Notes under the pieces: generated by a model
What the model was told of the DNA's origin: nothing
The model's input: only the letters and a program-made list of their open reading frames with translations
Databases searched by the model: none
From: Halosimplex salinum
GTDB lineage: Archaea > Halobacteriota > Halobacteria > Halobacteriales > Haloarculaceae
DNA length: 64,000 nt
Assembly: GCF_003730195.1 (NCBI RefSeq)
Contig: NZ_QWGG01000001.1
Location: 868,001-932,000, forward strand
Direction of reading: 5' to 3'
Shown here: one piece after another, positions 8,938-17,642 of the stretch
Layout: every line of letters starts with the position of its first letter
How positions within the stretch are numbered: the first letter of the stretch is position 1
Made by a program: the position numbers and the translations under genes

Positions 8938-10955
8938 TATGCCCACCTCGTCTGTGCTTTCTCGATCTCGAGCGAGAGCTGCTCGTCGGGGTCCCAGTTC
9001 ATGACGCGGATCCCGCGTTCGCGGAGGTACCGCACCCGCGCCGTCCGTTCGATACGCGTGAGTCGCTGCCCGACCGTCTCGTCGACGGTCACGTCGGGGC
9101 TGATCACCGTGACCAGGTGCCCCTCGGAGTCGAGCCTGCGCGCCACCTCCGCCGCGTAGTCGTCGGCGAGCGGCGAGAACAGGAAGATCTGCGAGGTGCT
9201 CGGCAGGCGTCGGCGCACGTGCGTCATCGGGTCGATGTACTGACTCTCGTGGTCCTGACGCTCGGGCGGCCGCGGCGACAGCGCGGGGTGCTGTGCGAAC
9301 AGCATCCGCGCGTTCTCCAGGTGCGAACTCCCCGCGCCGGGCGCGTACCAGCAGGGGACGGTGTCGAACGCCGCGACGCCGACGAGGTTCCCCTGGTCGT
9401 ACAGCGCGCCGAACACGTCACTCGCGGCGTGGACCGACAGGTCCACCGCGTGCGGTTTGTCGACGCCGTCGGAGATGTACGCGCTCTGGCGGGTGTCGAA
9501 CAGGATGGTGACCGTCGCGGCCTTCTCCTGTCGGAAGTCGATCGTCGCGAGGTCGCCCGTGCTCGCGACCTGCTTCCAGTTGATGCGGTTCATCGGGTCG
9601 CCGGGCCGGTACTCGCGCACCGAGTGGAACTCCAGCCCGGAGCCGCCCTGCTTGGTGTCGACGTCGCCGGCGTACTGCGTCGTCTGCGCGCGGACCGGCA
9701 CGTCGTTGGTGACGCGGAGCGGCGGGATGACGCGCATCTCCGCCTCGGGCGTGACGAGCGAGGTCCGCTCGACGCCACCGCTGAAGTCACGGGCGACGAC
9801 GAGGAGCGGCCACTCGTACTCGCCGCGTTCGACCCGAACGGTGTACTCGATCTGCGCCTGCGCGCCGGCCTGCAGTGCCGTGTGGAGTCGCGGCACGCCG
9901 TCGGTGACGACGAACGCGTCCGGCACCGCGTCGACCAGTCGCAGGTCCGGCAGCATCGACCCGCTCTCGTTTCGAACCGTCAGCGTCACGTCGACGAGAT
10001 CGCCCGGTTCGGGGTCGTCGGTGTCGTACTCGCGTTCGACGACCAGCCCTTCCGTCCGGGGCACGGCGGACACGCGCGCGTAGATTGTGTACGCGATGCC
10101 GACCGTCCCGGCGAGCAGGAGCCCGGAGTTGAACGTTGTGGCGCCGAGGCCGATCGCGACGAGCGCGAACGCCGTGACGCCCAGCCAGCGGTTGGTGTGC
10201 TGGAGCGCGACGTCCTCGAACGGTTCCGTCGTGTCGAAGGACGGGACCGACGAGTGGGTCTCGTTCCAGTTGGTCTCGACGACGTCGTCGCCGTCCTCGT
10301 CGTCCCCGGAGGCACCGAAGATCCGTTCTCTCAGCGAGCGCTGCTGGGTCTCCTCGGTGTCGACCGTGTGACTCACGTCGACGTCGCCGACCTCGATGAG
10401 TTCCTCGACGGTCGCGCGGAACTGGTTCTCGAAGGAGGCCACGTCGTCGGTGCCCGACAGCAGCGACTCCGAGAGACCCGCCTCCTGTGCGGCCGTCCGC
10501 TCGCCCTGGAAGAACGACGCCGCCTGTTCGTTCGCGGTCCACTCGCCGGACTCGAGGATCCTGCGGGCCTCCTCGACCGAGCAGTCCTCGCGGTTGCGGA
10601 TGACCGCGACCGCGAGGTTCTCGAGGCGCTCCTCCAGGTGTTCGCGGTTCTCGCTGACGCCCTGGCGGAGCGTCGTCATCTCGTAGAGCATCCGGTCGAC
10701 GTCCTCGCCCGGCATCGGATTGCCGGCCGGCCGTTCGGGGTTGGGCGTGACCGTCTCCTCGACGTCGCCCCTGAGCCGTCGGCGGACGACCCCGAGCCCC
10801 GTGATGGCCGCGAGCAGTCCGACGAGGAAGATCGCTTCCTGCCCGATCGGCAGGCCGCTCCCCGCGCCCGGTACCGCTATCAGTGCGACGGCGCCGACGA
10901 ACAGCACCGCGCCGATGATTATCAGCAGTCGATTGAGTACAGTTTCAATATCCAT
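8937..10955 (-). CDS. DUF58 membrane protein with an N-terminal DUF7269-like extension
   Basis: A 672-residue protein read from the ATG at 10955; a GTG at 10961 is also possible. Residues 1-60 contain two membrane helices. Residues 65-250 form a soluble, acidic, partly helical region resembling the DUF7269 proteins that are usually separate genes in such loci. Two more helices follow (about 260-295), then an extracellular-type beta domain (about 310-420). The DUF58 core carries YRPGDPMNRINWK near residue 450. The C-terminal part is a VWA-like fold lacking a complete MIDAS motif. It overlaps the upstream gene by 11 bases and the downstream gene by 1, so this is an operon. Probable function with MoxR: assembly or stress homeostasis at the envelope (inference). 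Confidence 0.8.
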   Translation of the reverse strand: MDIETVLNRLLIIIGAVLFVGAVALIAVPGAGSGLPIGQEAIFLVGLLAAITGLGVVRRRLRGDVEETVTPNPERPAGNPMPGEDVDRMLYEMTTLRQGVSENREHLEERLENLAVAVIRNREDCSVEEARRILESGEWTANEQAASFFQGERTAAQEAGLSESLLSGTDDVASFENQFRATVEELIEVGDVDVSHTVDTEETQQRSLRERIFGASGDDEDGDDVVETNWNETHSSVPSFDTTEPFEDVALQHTNRWLGVTAFALVAIGLGATTFNSGLLLAGTVGIAYTIYARVSAVPRTEGLVVEREYDTDDPEPGDLVDVTLTVRNESGSMLPDLRLVDAVPDAFVVTDGVPRLHTALQAGAQAQIEYTVRVERGEYEWPLLVVARDFSGGVERTSLVTPEAEMRVIPPLRVTNDVPVRAQTTQYAGDVDTKQGGSGLEFHSVREYRPGDPMNRINWKQVASTGDLATIDFRQEKAATVTILFDTRQSAYISDGVDKPHAVDLSVHAASDVFGALYDQGNLVGVAAFDTVPCWYAPGAGSSHLENARMLFAQHPALSPRPPERQDHESQYIDPMTHVRRRLPSTSQIFLFSPLADDYAAEVARRLDSEGHLVTVISPDVTVDETVGQRLTRIERTARVRYLRERGIRVMNWDPDEQLSLEIEKAQTRWA

Positions 10956-11952
10956 CGTCACCCTCCGTGTCGTCGCCGACCGCCGACGGTCCGCCGGCGG
11001 TCGTGCCGCCGTACTCCTCTTCGATGTTGCGGAACACGTCTATCGCGAGCTGTTCGCGGCTCTCGGCGTCGCGCTTCCCGTAGCGCACCTCCTCGAACAG
11101 TCGGGTCAGTTCGGTCACGTCGTCCGTGCCGAGTCCGACCTCGATCGCCGCGTCGGCGAACTCGCCGGGCGTCGCGCTGTCGGGGTTGGGCACGTCGAGC
11201 ATGCTCGTCATCTCCCACCAGGCGCGGTACACTTCGTTGTCGACGTCGACGTTGTGCTCCTCGAGTCGGTCAGCGGCGCGACCCGCCGCCTCCGCCAGGT
11301 CCATCACGTCGGCACCCTCGGCGGCCTCGGGTTCTTCCTCTTCCATCGTGGTGATCTGCTGGTCACTGGAGGCTCGCAGCAACACGGCGGCGGTCGCCAC
11401 CAGCACGACGCCGAACACGCCGAGGATGACCGCCGGCGGGATGTCCAACCCCGCGACCGGTGGGCCGCTCGTGTTGTTGGTCCCAACGTTGACCGCCTGG
11501 TCACCCAGCCCCGGTCCACCGACGGTCGCGCAGTCGGTCCCCAGGAAATACCCCAGGAGCGCCGGGGGCGCGATGGCGTAGAGGCCGAGGAACGCCGCGC
11601 CGAACGAGTAGCGGCGTTTGACGAGGTACACCATGAACGCGAACACGCCGAAGTACGCGATCCCGCCGTACCAGGTGGTCAGCGGTTTGATGCACGTCGT
11701 GAACTCGATCGCTTCCTCCGACTGGCTCTCGCTGCTCCTGTTGATGCTTCCGCCCCCGCTGCCGTCGTCACCGCCGCCCCCACCCTGGTTTTCGCGTGGG
11801 TTCTGCGACGGGTCCTGCGGGGCTTCCCCACCTGTCGGAGCCCCTGTATCGACGGTCGCCGTGATCGTCGCGGCGCCCACCGCGATGGCGGCCATCGCGA
11901 CGAGCCCTATCACGACGAACCGCAGGGCTTCCTGTGACACATAATCATCCAT
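10945..11952 (-). CDS. DUF4129-domain membrane protein
   Basis: A 335-residue protein from the ATG of MDDYVSQEAL. An N-terminal helix (FVVIGLVAMAAIAVGAATI) is followed by an extracytoplasmic Gly/Asp/Ser-rich linker (about 40-80), three further helices, and a cytoplasmic C-terminal domain. That domain contains NEVYRAWWEM, TPGEFADAAIEVG and LTRLFEEVRYG, the usual DUF4129 pattern. It is first in the MoxR/DUF58 operon. In many genomes a transglutaminase-like gene belongs to this set; none is present here. A TATA-like element (about 11974-11982) supports the inner start. Confidence 0.85.
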   Translation of the reverse strand: MDDYVSQEALRFVVIGLVAMAAIAVGAATITATVDTGAPTGGEAPQDPSQNPRENQGGGGGDDGSGGGSINRSSESQSEEAIEFTTCIKPLTTWYGGIAYFGVFAFMVYLVKRRYSFGAAFLGLYAIAPPALLGYFLGTDCATVGGPGLGDQAVNVGTNNTSGPPVAGLDIPPAVILGVFGVVLVATAAVLLRASSDQQITTMEEEEPEAAEGADVMDLAEAAGRAADRLEEHNVDVDNEVYRAWWEMTSMLDVPNPDSATPGEFADAAIEVGLGTDDVTELTRLFEEVRYGKRDAESREQLAIDVFRNIEEEYGGTTAGGPSAVGDDTEGDDGY

Positions 11953-11973
11953 ACTACGACTTGTACGATCCAC

Positions 11974-11982
11974 ACTATATGT
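11974..11982 (-). promoter_or_regulatory. TATA-like element of the DUF4129/DUF58 operon
   Basis: On the minus strand ACATATAGT lies about 22-30 bases before the DUF4129 start codon, inside the 217-bp divergent gap shared with the binding-protein gene at 12170. Confidence 0.45.
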
Positions 11983-12169
11983 TTTTTCCGCTTGGACGAG
12001 CCAAGCAGCCCCAGTTATTTCCGCCATTCAGGCGGTGTCTCGCCACGGGCGGGCCACCCGAGAGAACGGTTCCCATCCCCGTACGGCCGGGCGGAACCAC
12101 GGAACCGGCGGCTCAGTGGCGCTCACCGACGGAGCCCTTAAGTCCGGTCGCCCGCTACGCTCTCGCCGA

Positions 12170-13987
12170 ATGGACCCAGGTGTGGACGGGCGACGTGACG
12201 ACGGGCGGGGGACAGGGCTGACACGCCGGCAGTATCTCACCGCGCTCGGTGCCGGCGGACTGGTCAGTTCGCTGGCGGGCTGTGGCGAACCCAACGACAT
12301 CGTGGACTCGCCGCAGGTGTTCGGGTACCAGTTCCCCTACGACGCCGAGAGCGTCCACCTCGGCCCCTGGTCGGCCTCCGACCCGCTCGGTTTCTACCCG
12401 ATACTCCACGAGGCTATGTCTCACAAGACTCCCGGACAGGGGCGGCGACTCGGCGACGTCGTCGACTCCGTCGACTCCGACGGGTCGACCGCGGACGTCG
12501 CCCTCGCGGAGGGGTTCTCCTGGTGGTCGGGGGACCCAGTCACCGCACGGGACGTGTGGATCGAAGACCGCATCCAGTCGTTCGTCACCGAGCGGCCGAC
12601 GCCGGACGTCGAACTCCTCGACGACTATCGGCTCCGCTACGAGTTCGACCGGCCGCTCGACAGACCGCTCGTCCTCTCGACCGTGGCGAGCGGTGCCGTC
12701 CGAACCCACGCCGACACGTACGAACCCTGGCTCGATCGACTCAGGGACGCCGGGACCGAGGACGAACGGGCGGAGATCATCTCGGACCTCCGCGGCAATA
12801 GCCGGGGACTCCAGGAGATAGCCGACGAGGGACTGGGCTGTGGCCCCTACGAGCTGGTGGAAGTGTCGATAAACCGGCTGATGTTCGAGCGATTCGACGA
12901 CCACCCCCGCGCCGACGAGATATCGATCCCGCGGCTCTGGTTCCCGGTCGTCCAGGAGGTCTCGATAGAGAACCTCATCAAGAAGGGGTGGCTCGACGGC
13001 GGGAACGGTCTGCTCCGCAACGAGCGAGGGTCGCCGCCGGAGCATCTCGAACAGCTCGCCCGGTTTCGCGTCAACTCCGGGACGAAGCTCGTCCTCGACT
13101 GGCGCAACGACCACCTCGCTCGACCCGGAGTCCGTCGAGCGATCCTCTCGGCGCTCCCGGTCGACGATGTCGTCGAAGTCGCGAGCTGGGGCGAGCCGAC
13201 CCGACTGCAGACCGGGCTCGCCGCACCCGGTGACCGTCGGTGGCTCCCGGAAGCGCTCCGCGACAAACTCCACGAGTACCCGATCGAGGCCGACGAGGAC
13301 CGCGCCGCGGAGTACATGCGCGCGGCCGGGTACACGCGTGACGGGAACGACAGGTGGCGCGGGCCCGACGACCGACTCGCGACGATACAGATGGGGACGC
13401 CCGTGTGGAACAACTTCGTCTCCGCCAGCGAGGTCGTCTCCGAGACGCTCGAACGGTTCGGGTTCGACGTGTCGATCGACCGCGTCTCGAACACCAACAT
13501 CCACTACGATATCACGAATCACACGTACGACCTCATGCTCTGGCGCTTCGACGGCTGGCCCTACTCCGTCTACGACGTGTCCAGCGACGCCGCCACGTCG
13601 ATCGGGTACGGCGTCTCCGGCCCCGACGAGGTGCTGTCCAGTCAGGGGAAACCCGTCGAACCGTCGGTCCCGGAGACGCCCGGCGAGGTCGACGCGTCCG
13701 ACGCTGACCGACACACAGTCGACCTCTTCGACGCCTGGCGCGACATCCAGCGGCCCAGCGACCGGGCGACCACCGTCGACGCGATATCGACCTTCGCGAC
13801 CTGGTGGAACGACGCCCTCCCCGACATCTATCTCGGCACCAGCGTGGGCGGTCTCTGGGGGAACACCCGCGACTTCGAGTGGCCCGAGTACGACAGCGAC
13901 ACGGAGTACGGGGCCGCCGGTCCCGGGAACCAGCCGGTGTTTCACCTGCTGAAACAGGGTGTCGTCGAGCCGGCGGCCGACGAGTAA
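12170..13987 (+). CDS. Tat-exported lipoprotein solute-binding protein, SBP_bac_5 (Opp/Dpp) family
   Basis: A 605-residue extracellular binding protein for an oligopeptide/oligosaccharide ABC importer. The leader has twin arginines at 19-20 (LTRRQYLTALGAG) and a lipobox LAGC with Cys38, so it should be exported folded and lipid-anchored. The mature part has the two-lobed family-5 pattern with blocks such as VTARDVWIEDRIQSF, GCGPYELVE and RPGVRRAILSALPVDDVVE. It is the shortest of the four such proteins in the window and has no Thr/Pro or Asp-rich linker after the lipobox. I start at MDPGVDGRRDD since upstream codons lack haloarchaeal character. It is a candidate partner of the permease operon at 2056-6452, though the ligand is unknown. 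Confidence 0.85.
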   Translation: MDPGVDGRRDDGRGTGLTRRQYLTALGAGGLVSSLAGCGEPNDIVDSPQVFGYQFPYDAESVHLGPWSASDPLGFYPILHEAMSHKTPGQGRRLGDVVDSVDSDGSTADVALAEGFSWWSGDPVTARDVWIEDRIQSFVTERPTPDVELLDDYRLRYEFDRPLDRPLVLSTVASGAVRTHADTYEPWLDRLRDAGTEDERAEIISDLRGNSRGLQEIADEGLGCGPYELVEVSINRLMFERFDDHPRADEISIPRLWFPVVQEVSIENLIKKGWLDGGNGLLRNERGSPPEHLEQLARFRVNSGTKLVLDWRNDHLARPGVRRAILSALPVDDVVEVASWGEPTRLQTGLAAPGDRRWLPEALRDKLHEYPIEADEDRAAEYMRAAGYTRDGNDRWRGPDDRLATIQMGTPVWNNFVSASEVVSETLERFGFDVSIDRVSNTNIHYDITNHTYDLMLWRFDGWPYSVYDVSSDAATSIGYGVSGPDEVLSSQGKPVEPSVPETPGEVDASDADRHTVDLFDAWRDIQRPSDRATTVDAISTFATWWNDALPDIYLGTSVGGLWGNTRDFEWPEYDSDTEYGAAGPGNQPVFHLLKQGVVEPAADE

Positions 13988-14137
13988 CGTCCGATTTTCG
14001 AGGCGCGTCGCGGCTGGAACGACGGTCCCGCGAGACGCCCAGACGACGTGACGGGCGCGTAGCTACGCGACGTGAGAAACGGAGAAGCCCCGCGTCCGGG
14101 GTAGTCGTCGACCCGCGCCGAGTCCGAGTTCGAGCGC

Positions 14138-16300
14138 TTACTGCGGCGGCTCGAAGTCCTCGTCGGTGCTGGCCTGTGCGATGCCGCCGAGCACGAGCAC
14201 GTCCTCGATACCGAACGAGCGCTCGTAGTCGAAGGCGCGCGCGCCCGGATCCGGCCAGTCGAAGTCGCGCACGTCGCCGTACGCGCCCATCAGGTACTGG
14301 TGGAACGGGAAGTGCGGGACGTAGAAGTTGTAGTACTTCGCGCAGGTCCGGTAGAGCTCCTGCAGGTCCTCCTCGCTGTTCCCCGGCTGACGGATCGCGT
14401 TGACCGTCTCGACGAGGTTGACCTCGGTCGCGTTCTCGAGGTCCGGCGCCGCGCCCGCTTCGTCGGGCGCTTCGAAGGCACCGGCCTCGTCGGGCACCAT
14501 CTGCGTGATCGGCTTGCCCTGCGTGTCCACTTCGTCTTCGGGGTCGGCGTCGAACGGGCTCGCGGCGGTCGGACTGCCGGCGACGAGCGCCTCGTCCCAC
14601 CACGCACCGCGGTCGTGGTAGTACTGGAAGATGTACGGGTCGCCGTGCCAGAAGATGGTCGAATCGTAGTTGAGTCCGCCGTTCGGGTCGATGTTGTTCG
14701 ACCAGGTGGACCAGCCCTGCGTGCTGAGATTGACACCGAAGCCCCAGCTCGTCAGGTTCGCACGGATCGTCTGGGCGGCCTGGACGTGCGCCGTGATGTC
14801 GGACGTCGCGACGATGTCGATCGAAGCGGCGTTGCCCTGCGGGTCGACCCACTGACCGCCCTGCTTCGAGTAGCCCGCCTTCTCCATGTAGCGGGTCGCT
14901 CGCTCTTTGTTGGAGGACCGGGAGTAGGTGTGGAGGTTGTCGAGGAACTCGTCCGAGAACGTGCTCTCGGACTGGGCGTCGAGCATGAACGTGTCGTGCT
15001 CGAGAACTTGCGAGCCGCCCTCGCCCCAGCCGTTGGCGCTGACCGCGTTCCAGTCGATGGCCTCGACCAGTGCGCGGCGGACCCACAGCCGTTCGAGGTG
15101 GGGGTTGTTCCAGTTGAGCTTCCACATGTCGCCACCCGTGGCGCGCAGCCAGCGAGTGAACTCCTGGATGTGGTCCGGGAGCGCGTCCCGGTTGATGTTC
15201 GCCCCGGGCGTGATAGCGCCGTCGTCGAGGTCGAGCACGCCCTCCGTGGTGAGGGTGTCGCGTCGGTCGCCCTCGGCCCAGTAGAGGGCGAGTTTCTCGA
15301 CGTTCGTGTGCCCGGCGTTCGGGTGGTCCGGGTTGAGAGTGAGGACGACTTTCTCCGAGCCCACGTCGTCCATCGATTCGAGCCGGTAGGGACCGGAGCC
15401 GGCGAGCATCTCGTCGGTGCCGCCCTCCATCGCCATCCGGTCGAGGCTGATCCGGTCGCTCGTCAGGTCGTCCGTGACGCTACTGGCCTGGTCGGAGCTG
15501 CTGGCGTCGCGGTAGCGCTCGAGGTACGGCTCGGTGAAGTCCGGGTGGATCGGCGGGTTGCCGTCCACCGGGCCGGCCTCGGATTCGAGGACCGCACGAC
15601 CCGTCGGATCGGGTTCCTGGTCGGGCACTTCGCCCTTGTCCATCCACTGGTGGAGCGTCCACTGACTCTCTGCGTTCTGGTTGAACGTCGCACCCTCGGC
15701 GAACTTGTTCCCACCCTGGAACCAGTCGACGTGGTTGTGCTTCTCACGGGCGACCGCGTCGAACGGGTCGCCGTTCCAGTATTTCGCGCGCTCGTCGTGG
15801 TGGTCCCGCCAGTCGTACGGCGGAGACACCTCGTAGTCCGCGATCCACGTCATGATCTCGATCTCGTCGTGGTCCGGCTTGTGCGGGGCCTGCACCGTCG
15901 TCCCGCTGTACGAGGTGTTCGTCGTGTGGACGTTGCGGAGTCCGTGGATGTCCGACATCCACAGGTCGCCCGCCGTGTTGTCCTGGGGCGTCCACGGGTT
16001 CCAGTTGAACACGTCCGGCGAGTTGGCGATCGCGTAGTTGATCGTGTCGGTGACCGCCTGCCGGTCGGTCTCCACGTCCGTCTCCGTCCCACCGTCACCG
16101 CCGCCGTCGCCGTCGCCGTCACCGTCACCGTCGCTGCCGCCGCTCGGGGTCGGGGTGGGGGTGTCGTCACCGGACCCGTCCGGTGTGGATCCGCTGTCTT
16201 CCCCACAGCCCGCCAACCCGGCGGCTCCCATTCCAGCCAGTATCTGTGCATACTGGCGTCGCGATAACTCCTTGTCACGGATGCTGTCAGGCTTCCGCAT
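14138..16300 (-). CDS. Tat-exported lipoprotein solute-binding protein, SBP_bac_5 family, paralogue of the one at 60624
   Basis: A 720-residue surface binding protein. Twin arginines at 14-15 (LSRRQYAQIL) and a lipobox with Cys32 are followed by a long Asp/Gly/Ser/Thr-rich linker (about 33-78), which would extend it from the membrane. The mature domain shares long blocks with the protein encoded at 60624-62753, including NSPDVFNWNPWTPQDNT, TPHKPDHDEIE-type text and VRRALVEAIDWNAVSANGWGE. The two leaders also align residue for residue. It is transcribed from its own TATA element (16323-16331) and is not in the permease operon. It probably binds oligosaccharides, because family-5 proteins beside glycosidases in archaea and Thermotoga do so (inference). 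Confidence 0.87.
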   Translation of the reverse strand: MRKPDSIRDKELSRRQYAQILAGMGAAGLAGCGEDSGSTPDGSGDDTPTPTPSGGSDGDGDGDGDGGGDGGTETDVETDRQAVTDTINYAIANSPDVFNWNPWTPQDNTAGDLWMSDIHGLRNVHTTNTSYSGTTVQAPHKPDHDEIEIMTWIADYEVSPPYDWRDHHDERAKYWNGDPFDAVAREKHNHVDWFQGGNKFAEGATFNQNAESQWTLHQWMDKGEVPDQEPDPTGRAVLESEAGPVDGNPPIHPDFTEPYLERYRDASSSDQASSVTDDLTSDRISLDRMAMEGGTDEMLAGSGPYRLESMDDVGSEKVVLTLNPDHPNAGHTNVEKLALYWAEGDRRDTLTTEGVLDLDDGAITPGANINRDALPDHIQEFTRWLRATGGDMWKLNWNNPHLERLWVRRALVEAIDWNAVSANGWGEGGSQVLEHDTFMLDAQSESTFSDEFLDNLHTYSRSSNKERATRYMEKAGYSKQGGQWVDPQGNAASIDIVATSDITAHVQAAQTIRANLTSWGFGVNLSTQGWSTWSNNIDPNGGLNYDSTIFWHGDPYIFQYYHDRGAWWDEALVAGSPTAASPFDADPEDEVDTQGKPITQMVPDEAGAFEAPDEAGAAPDLENATEVNLVETVNAIRQPGNSEEDLQELYRTCAKYYNFYVPHFPFHQYLMGAYGDVRDFDWPDPGARAFDYERSFGIEDVLVLGGIAQASTDEDFEPPQ

Positions 16301-16322
16301 ACCACTACCCTTCTGCCATTTG

Positions 16323-16357
16323 TATATAAAACTTCCCTATTATTTCACACTGTAATC
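16323..16357 (-). promoter_or_regulatory. Promoter region of the binding-protein gene at 14138
   Basis: On the minus strand TTTTATATA (16323-16331) lies 23-31 bases before the ATG. Immediately upstream, on the plus strand, are ATTATTTCA (16339-16347) and TGTAATC (16351-16357). A similar pair occurs upstream of the GH11 gene at 34574 (36241-36265). Confidence 0.5.
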
Positions 16358-16464
16358 GAATATCATCTATTCTGTTGACGAGTTCTCTGAGGGGGTGGTC
16401 AGATCGGTTACAGAATGGTGGCCAGTCGGTTCAGGCGGGGGACGGACAGCCCACGCAAGCGCAA

Positions 16465-16486
16465 GTTTCAAATACGTGTGTGAAAC
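16465..16486 (+). promoter_or_regulatory. Inverted repeat over the putative promoter of the small membrane protein gene
   Basis: GTTTCA at 16465-16470 and TGAAAC at 16481-16486 are perfect complements separated by 10 bases. The left arm covers the TATA position (about 28 bases before the ATG at 16498), so a dimeric regulator bound here would block transcription. No regulator is tied to it by the sequence. Confidence 0.4.
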
Positions 16487-16497
16487 AGTCTATCGCA

Positions 16498-16875
16498 ATG
16501 AGGCAGGCTATCGAACGAGCCCAGCAGGAGGCGACAGGTGCGAGGGCGTACACGCTCGCGCTGTACTACTTCGTCACGGGGAACATCTCGCTGATGATCG
16601 TGTTGATGGGAGTGGCGTGTATCGCCCTCGGTGCGACGCTCGTCAACGGGACGCCGGCGATCGTCATCGGCGGCGAAGGCGGCCCGATCGCGCTGCTGGA
16701 CGGGATCCCCGAACAGCACCGAACGTTCAAGCCCGTGGAGGGGACCGTCCTCGCGCACAAGGTCCTCGCCGGGATGATGGGCATCTTCGGGACGACGCTG
16801 GTCCTCCTCGGGACGACCATCTACGGGTTCCTGTTCGCGAACAAACTGTACGCCCGCGCGACCACGTCGGCCTGA
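16498..16875 (+). CDS. Small two-helix membrane protein, unknown function
   Basis: A 125-residue protein with a short charged N-terminus (MRQAIERAQQE). One hydrophobic helix (about residues 22-48, ISLMIVLMGVACIALGATLV) is followed by an extracytoplasmic-type loop of about 35 residues (IGGEGGPIALLDGIPEQHRTF) and a second helix (GMMGIFGTTLVLLGTTIYGFLF). I do not recognise a family. The frame continues 41 codons upstream, but the inverted repeat and TATA position at 16465-16486 point to the inner ATG. It is divergent from the binding-protein gene and convergent with the next small membrane protein. Confidence 0.65.
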   Translation: MRQAIERAQQEATGARAYTLALYYFVTGNISLMIVLMGVACIALGATLVNGTPAIVIGGEGGPIALLDGIPEQHRTFKPVEGTVLAHKVLAGMMGIFGTTLVLLGTTIYGFLFANKLYARATTSA

Positions 16876-16987
16876 CGGCCACCCCGATTCTCCGTTTCGA
16901 CCTCGATTCGAAAGCGACGCGTCCGTCGCCCGACCGACTCACAACGGGTGCTATCGGACGCTCCCGACACGGGCGGTCACCTGCCGA

Positions 16988-17299
16988 TCACATCTCGCGT
17001 TCGCGACAGAACCAGAGGACGCTCCCGCTCGCGAGCGCGAAGGCGCTGCTGCCGATCACGTTGAGCACCGCCACGACGAACAGCGACGAGTCCTGTTCCA
17101 CGACGACGAGGTACGGGAGCTGGAGGAACAGGAACACGACCGCGATCGTGAACACGGCCAGGATCTTCCGAGACCGGGCACAGAGCGCCTCCGCCAGCAC
17201 CTCCCGGCTCTCCCTCGCGTCCGCCTCGTTCGCGTCCGCCGACTCGCTCACGTCCGACCCCCTCCGCGTCCCGCCGACCACTCGATACTCATAGCCCAT
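16988..17299 (-). CDS. Small membrane protein, unknown function
   Basis: A 103-residue protein read from the ATG of MGYEYRVVGG; a GTG 11 codons upstream is an alternative. The first 40 residues are soluble and Glu/Ala-rich (SESADANEADARESREVLAEAL). Two helices follow (ILAVFTIAVVFLFLQLPYLVVV and LFVVAVLNVIGSSAFALASG), and the protein ends with the charged tail CREREM. No family is recognised. It has codon use typical of the window, so it is probably real, but its expression and role are unknown. Confidence 0.55.
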   Translation of the reverse strand: MGYEYRVVGGTRRGSDVSESADANEADARESREVLAEALCARSRKILAVFTIAVVFLFLQLPYLVVVEQDSSLFVVAVLNVIGSSAFALASGSVLWFCREREM

Positions 17300-17642
17300 C
17301 GGTTGGTCGCCGCCGTGAAAAAGCGTTCCCACGACGGGGGCGGGAAGTTCGACGACCGCCGTCCGATATCAGCCGAGAGAACGAATCGCACACCCATTCG
17401 CGCGCGCGTGCCCGACTGTTAGATCTGTCCATATATCTGAACGACAGATGGACGATATTCGAGATCTGCCGACAGAATCGAACGCATCTGAGAACAGTCA
17501 GGGCGGCTGAAGATCCCGCCCTCTGTATCACGTTCGATAATTATCGTGACTCGGTCGCACGGTCCGTCGCCGGAGCCAGATCAAATAGCCGCGAGTCGGA
17601 ACGAGGGCGTTTTCACACTCGCAAACGCGGAGATCCGGGCGT
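17300..17642. other. Intergenic region with an AT-richer inverted repeat
   Basis: This 343-bp gap lies between the GH3 stop and the small membrane protein start. GTCCAT-(ATAT)-CTG at 17427-17439 faces CAGATGGAC at 17445-17453, giving a 9-bp stem with a four-base bulge. It could be an operator for the minus-strand membrane protein gene or part of the GH3 3' end. No reading frame with coding character was seen. Confidence 0.35.

Noticed and set aside
8880-11354. 824-codon plus-strand open frame over the DUF58/DUF4129 genes
   Set aside because: Antisense shadow with no motif; its C-terminal part turns into low-complexity Arg/Pro.
14300-16267. 655-codon plus-strand open frame opposite the binding-protein gene at 14138
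   Set aside because: Antisense of a confident Tat lipoprotein gene; no domain seen.
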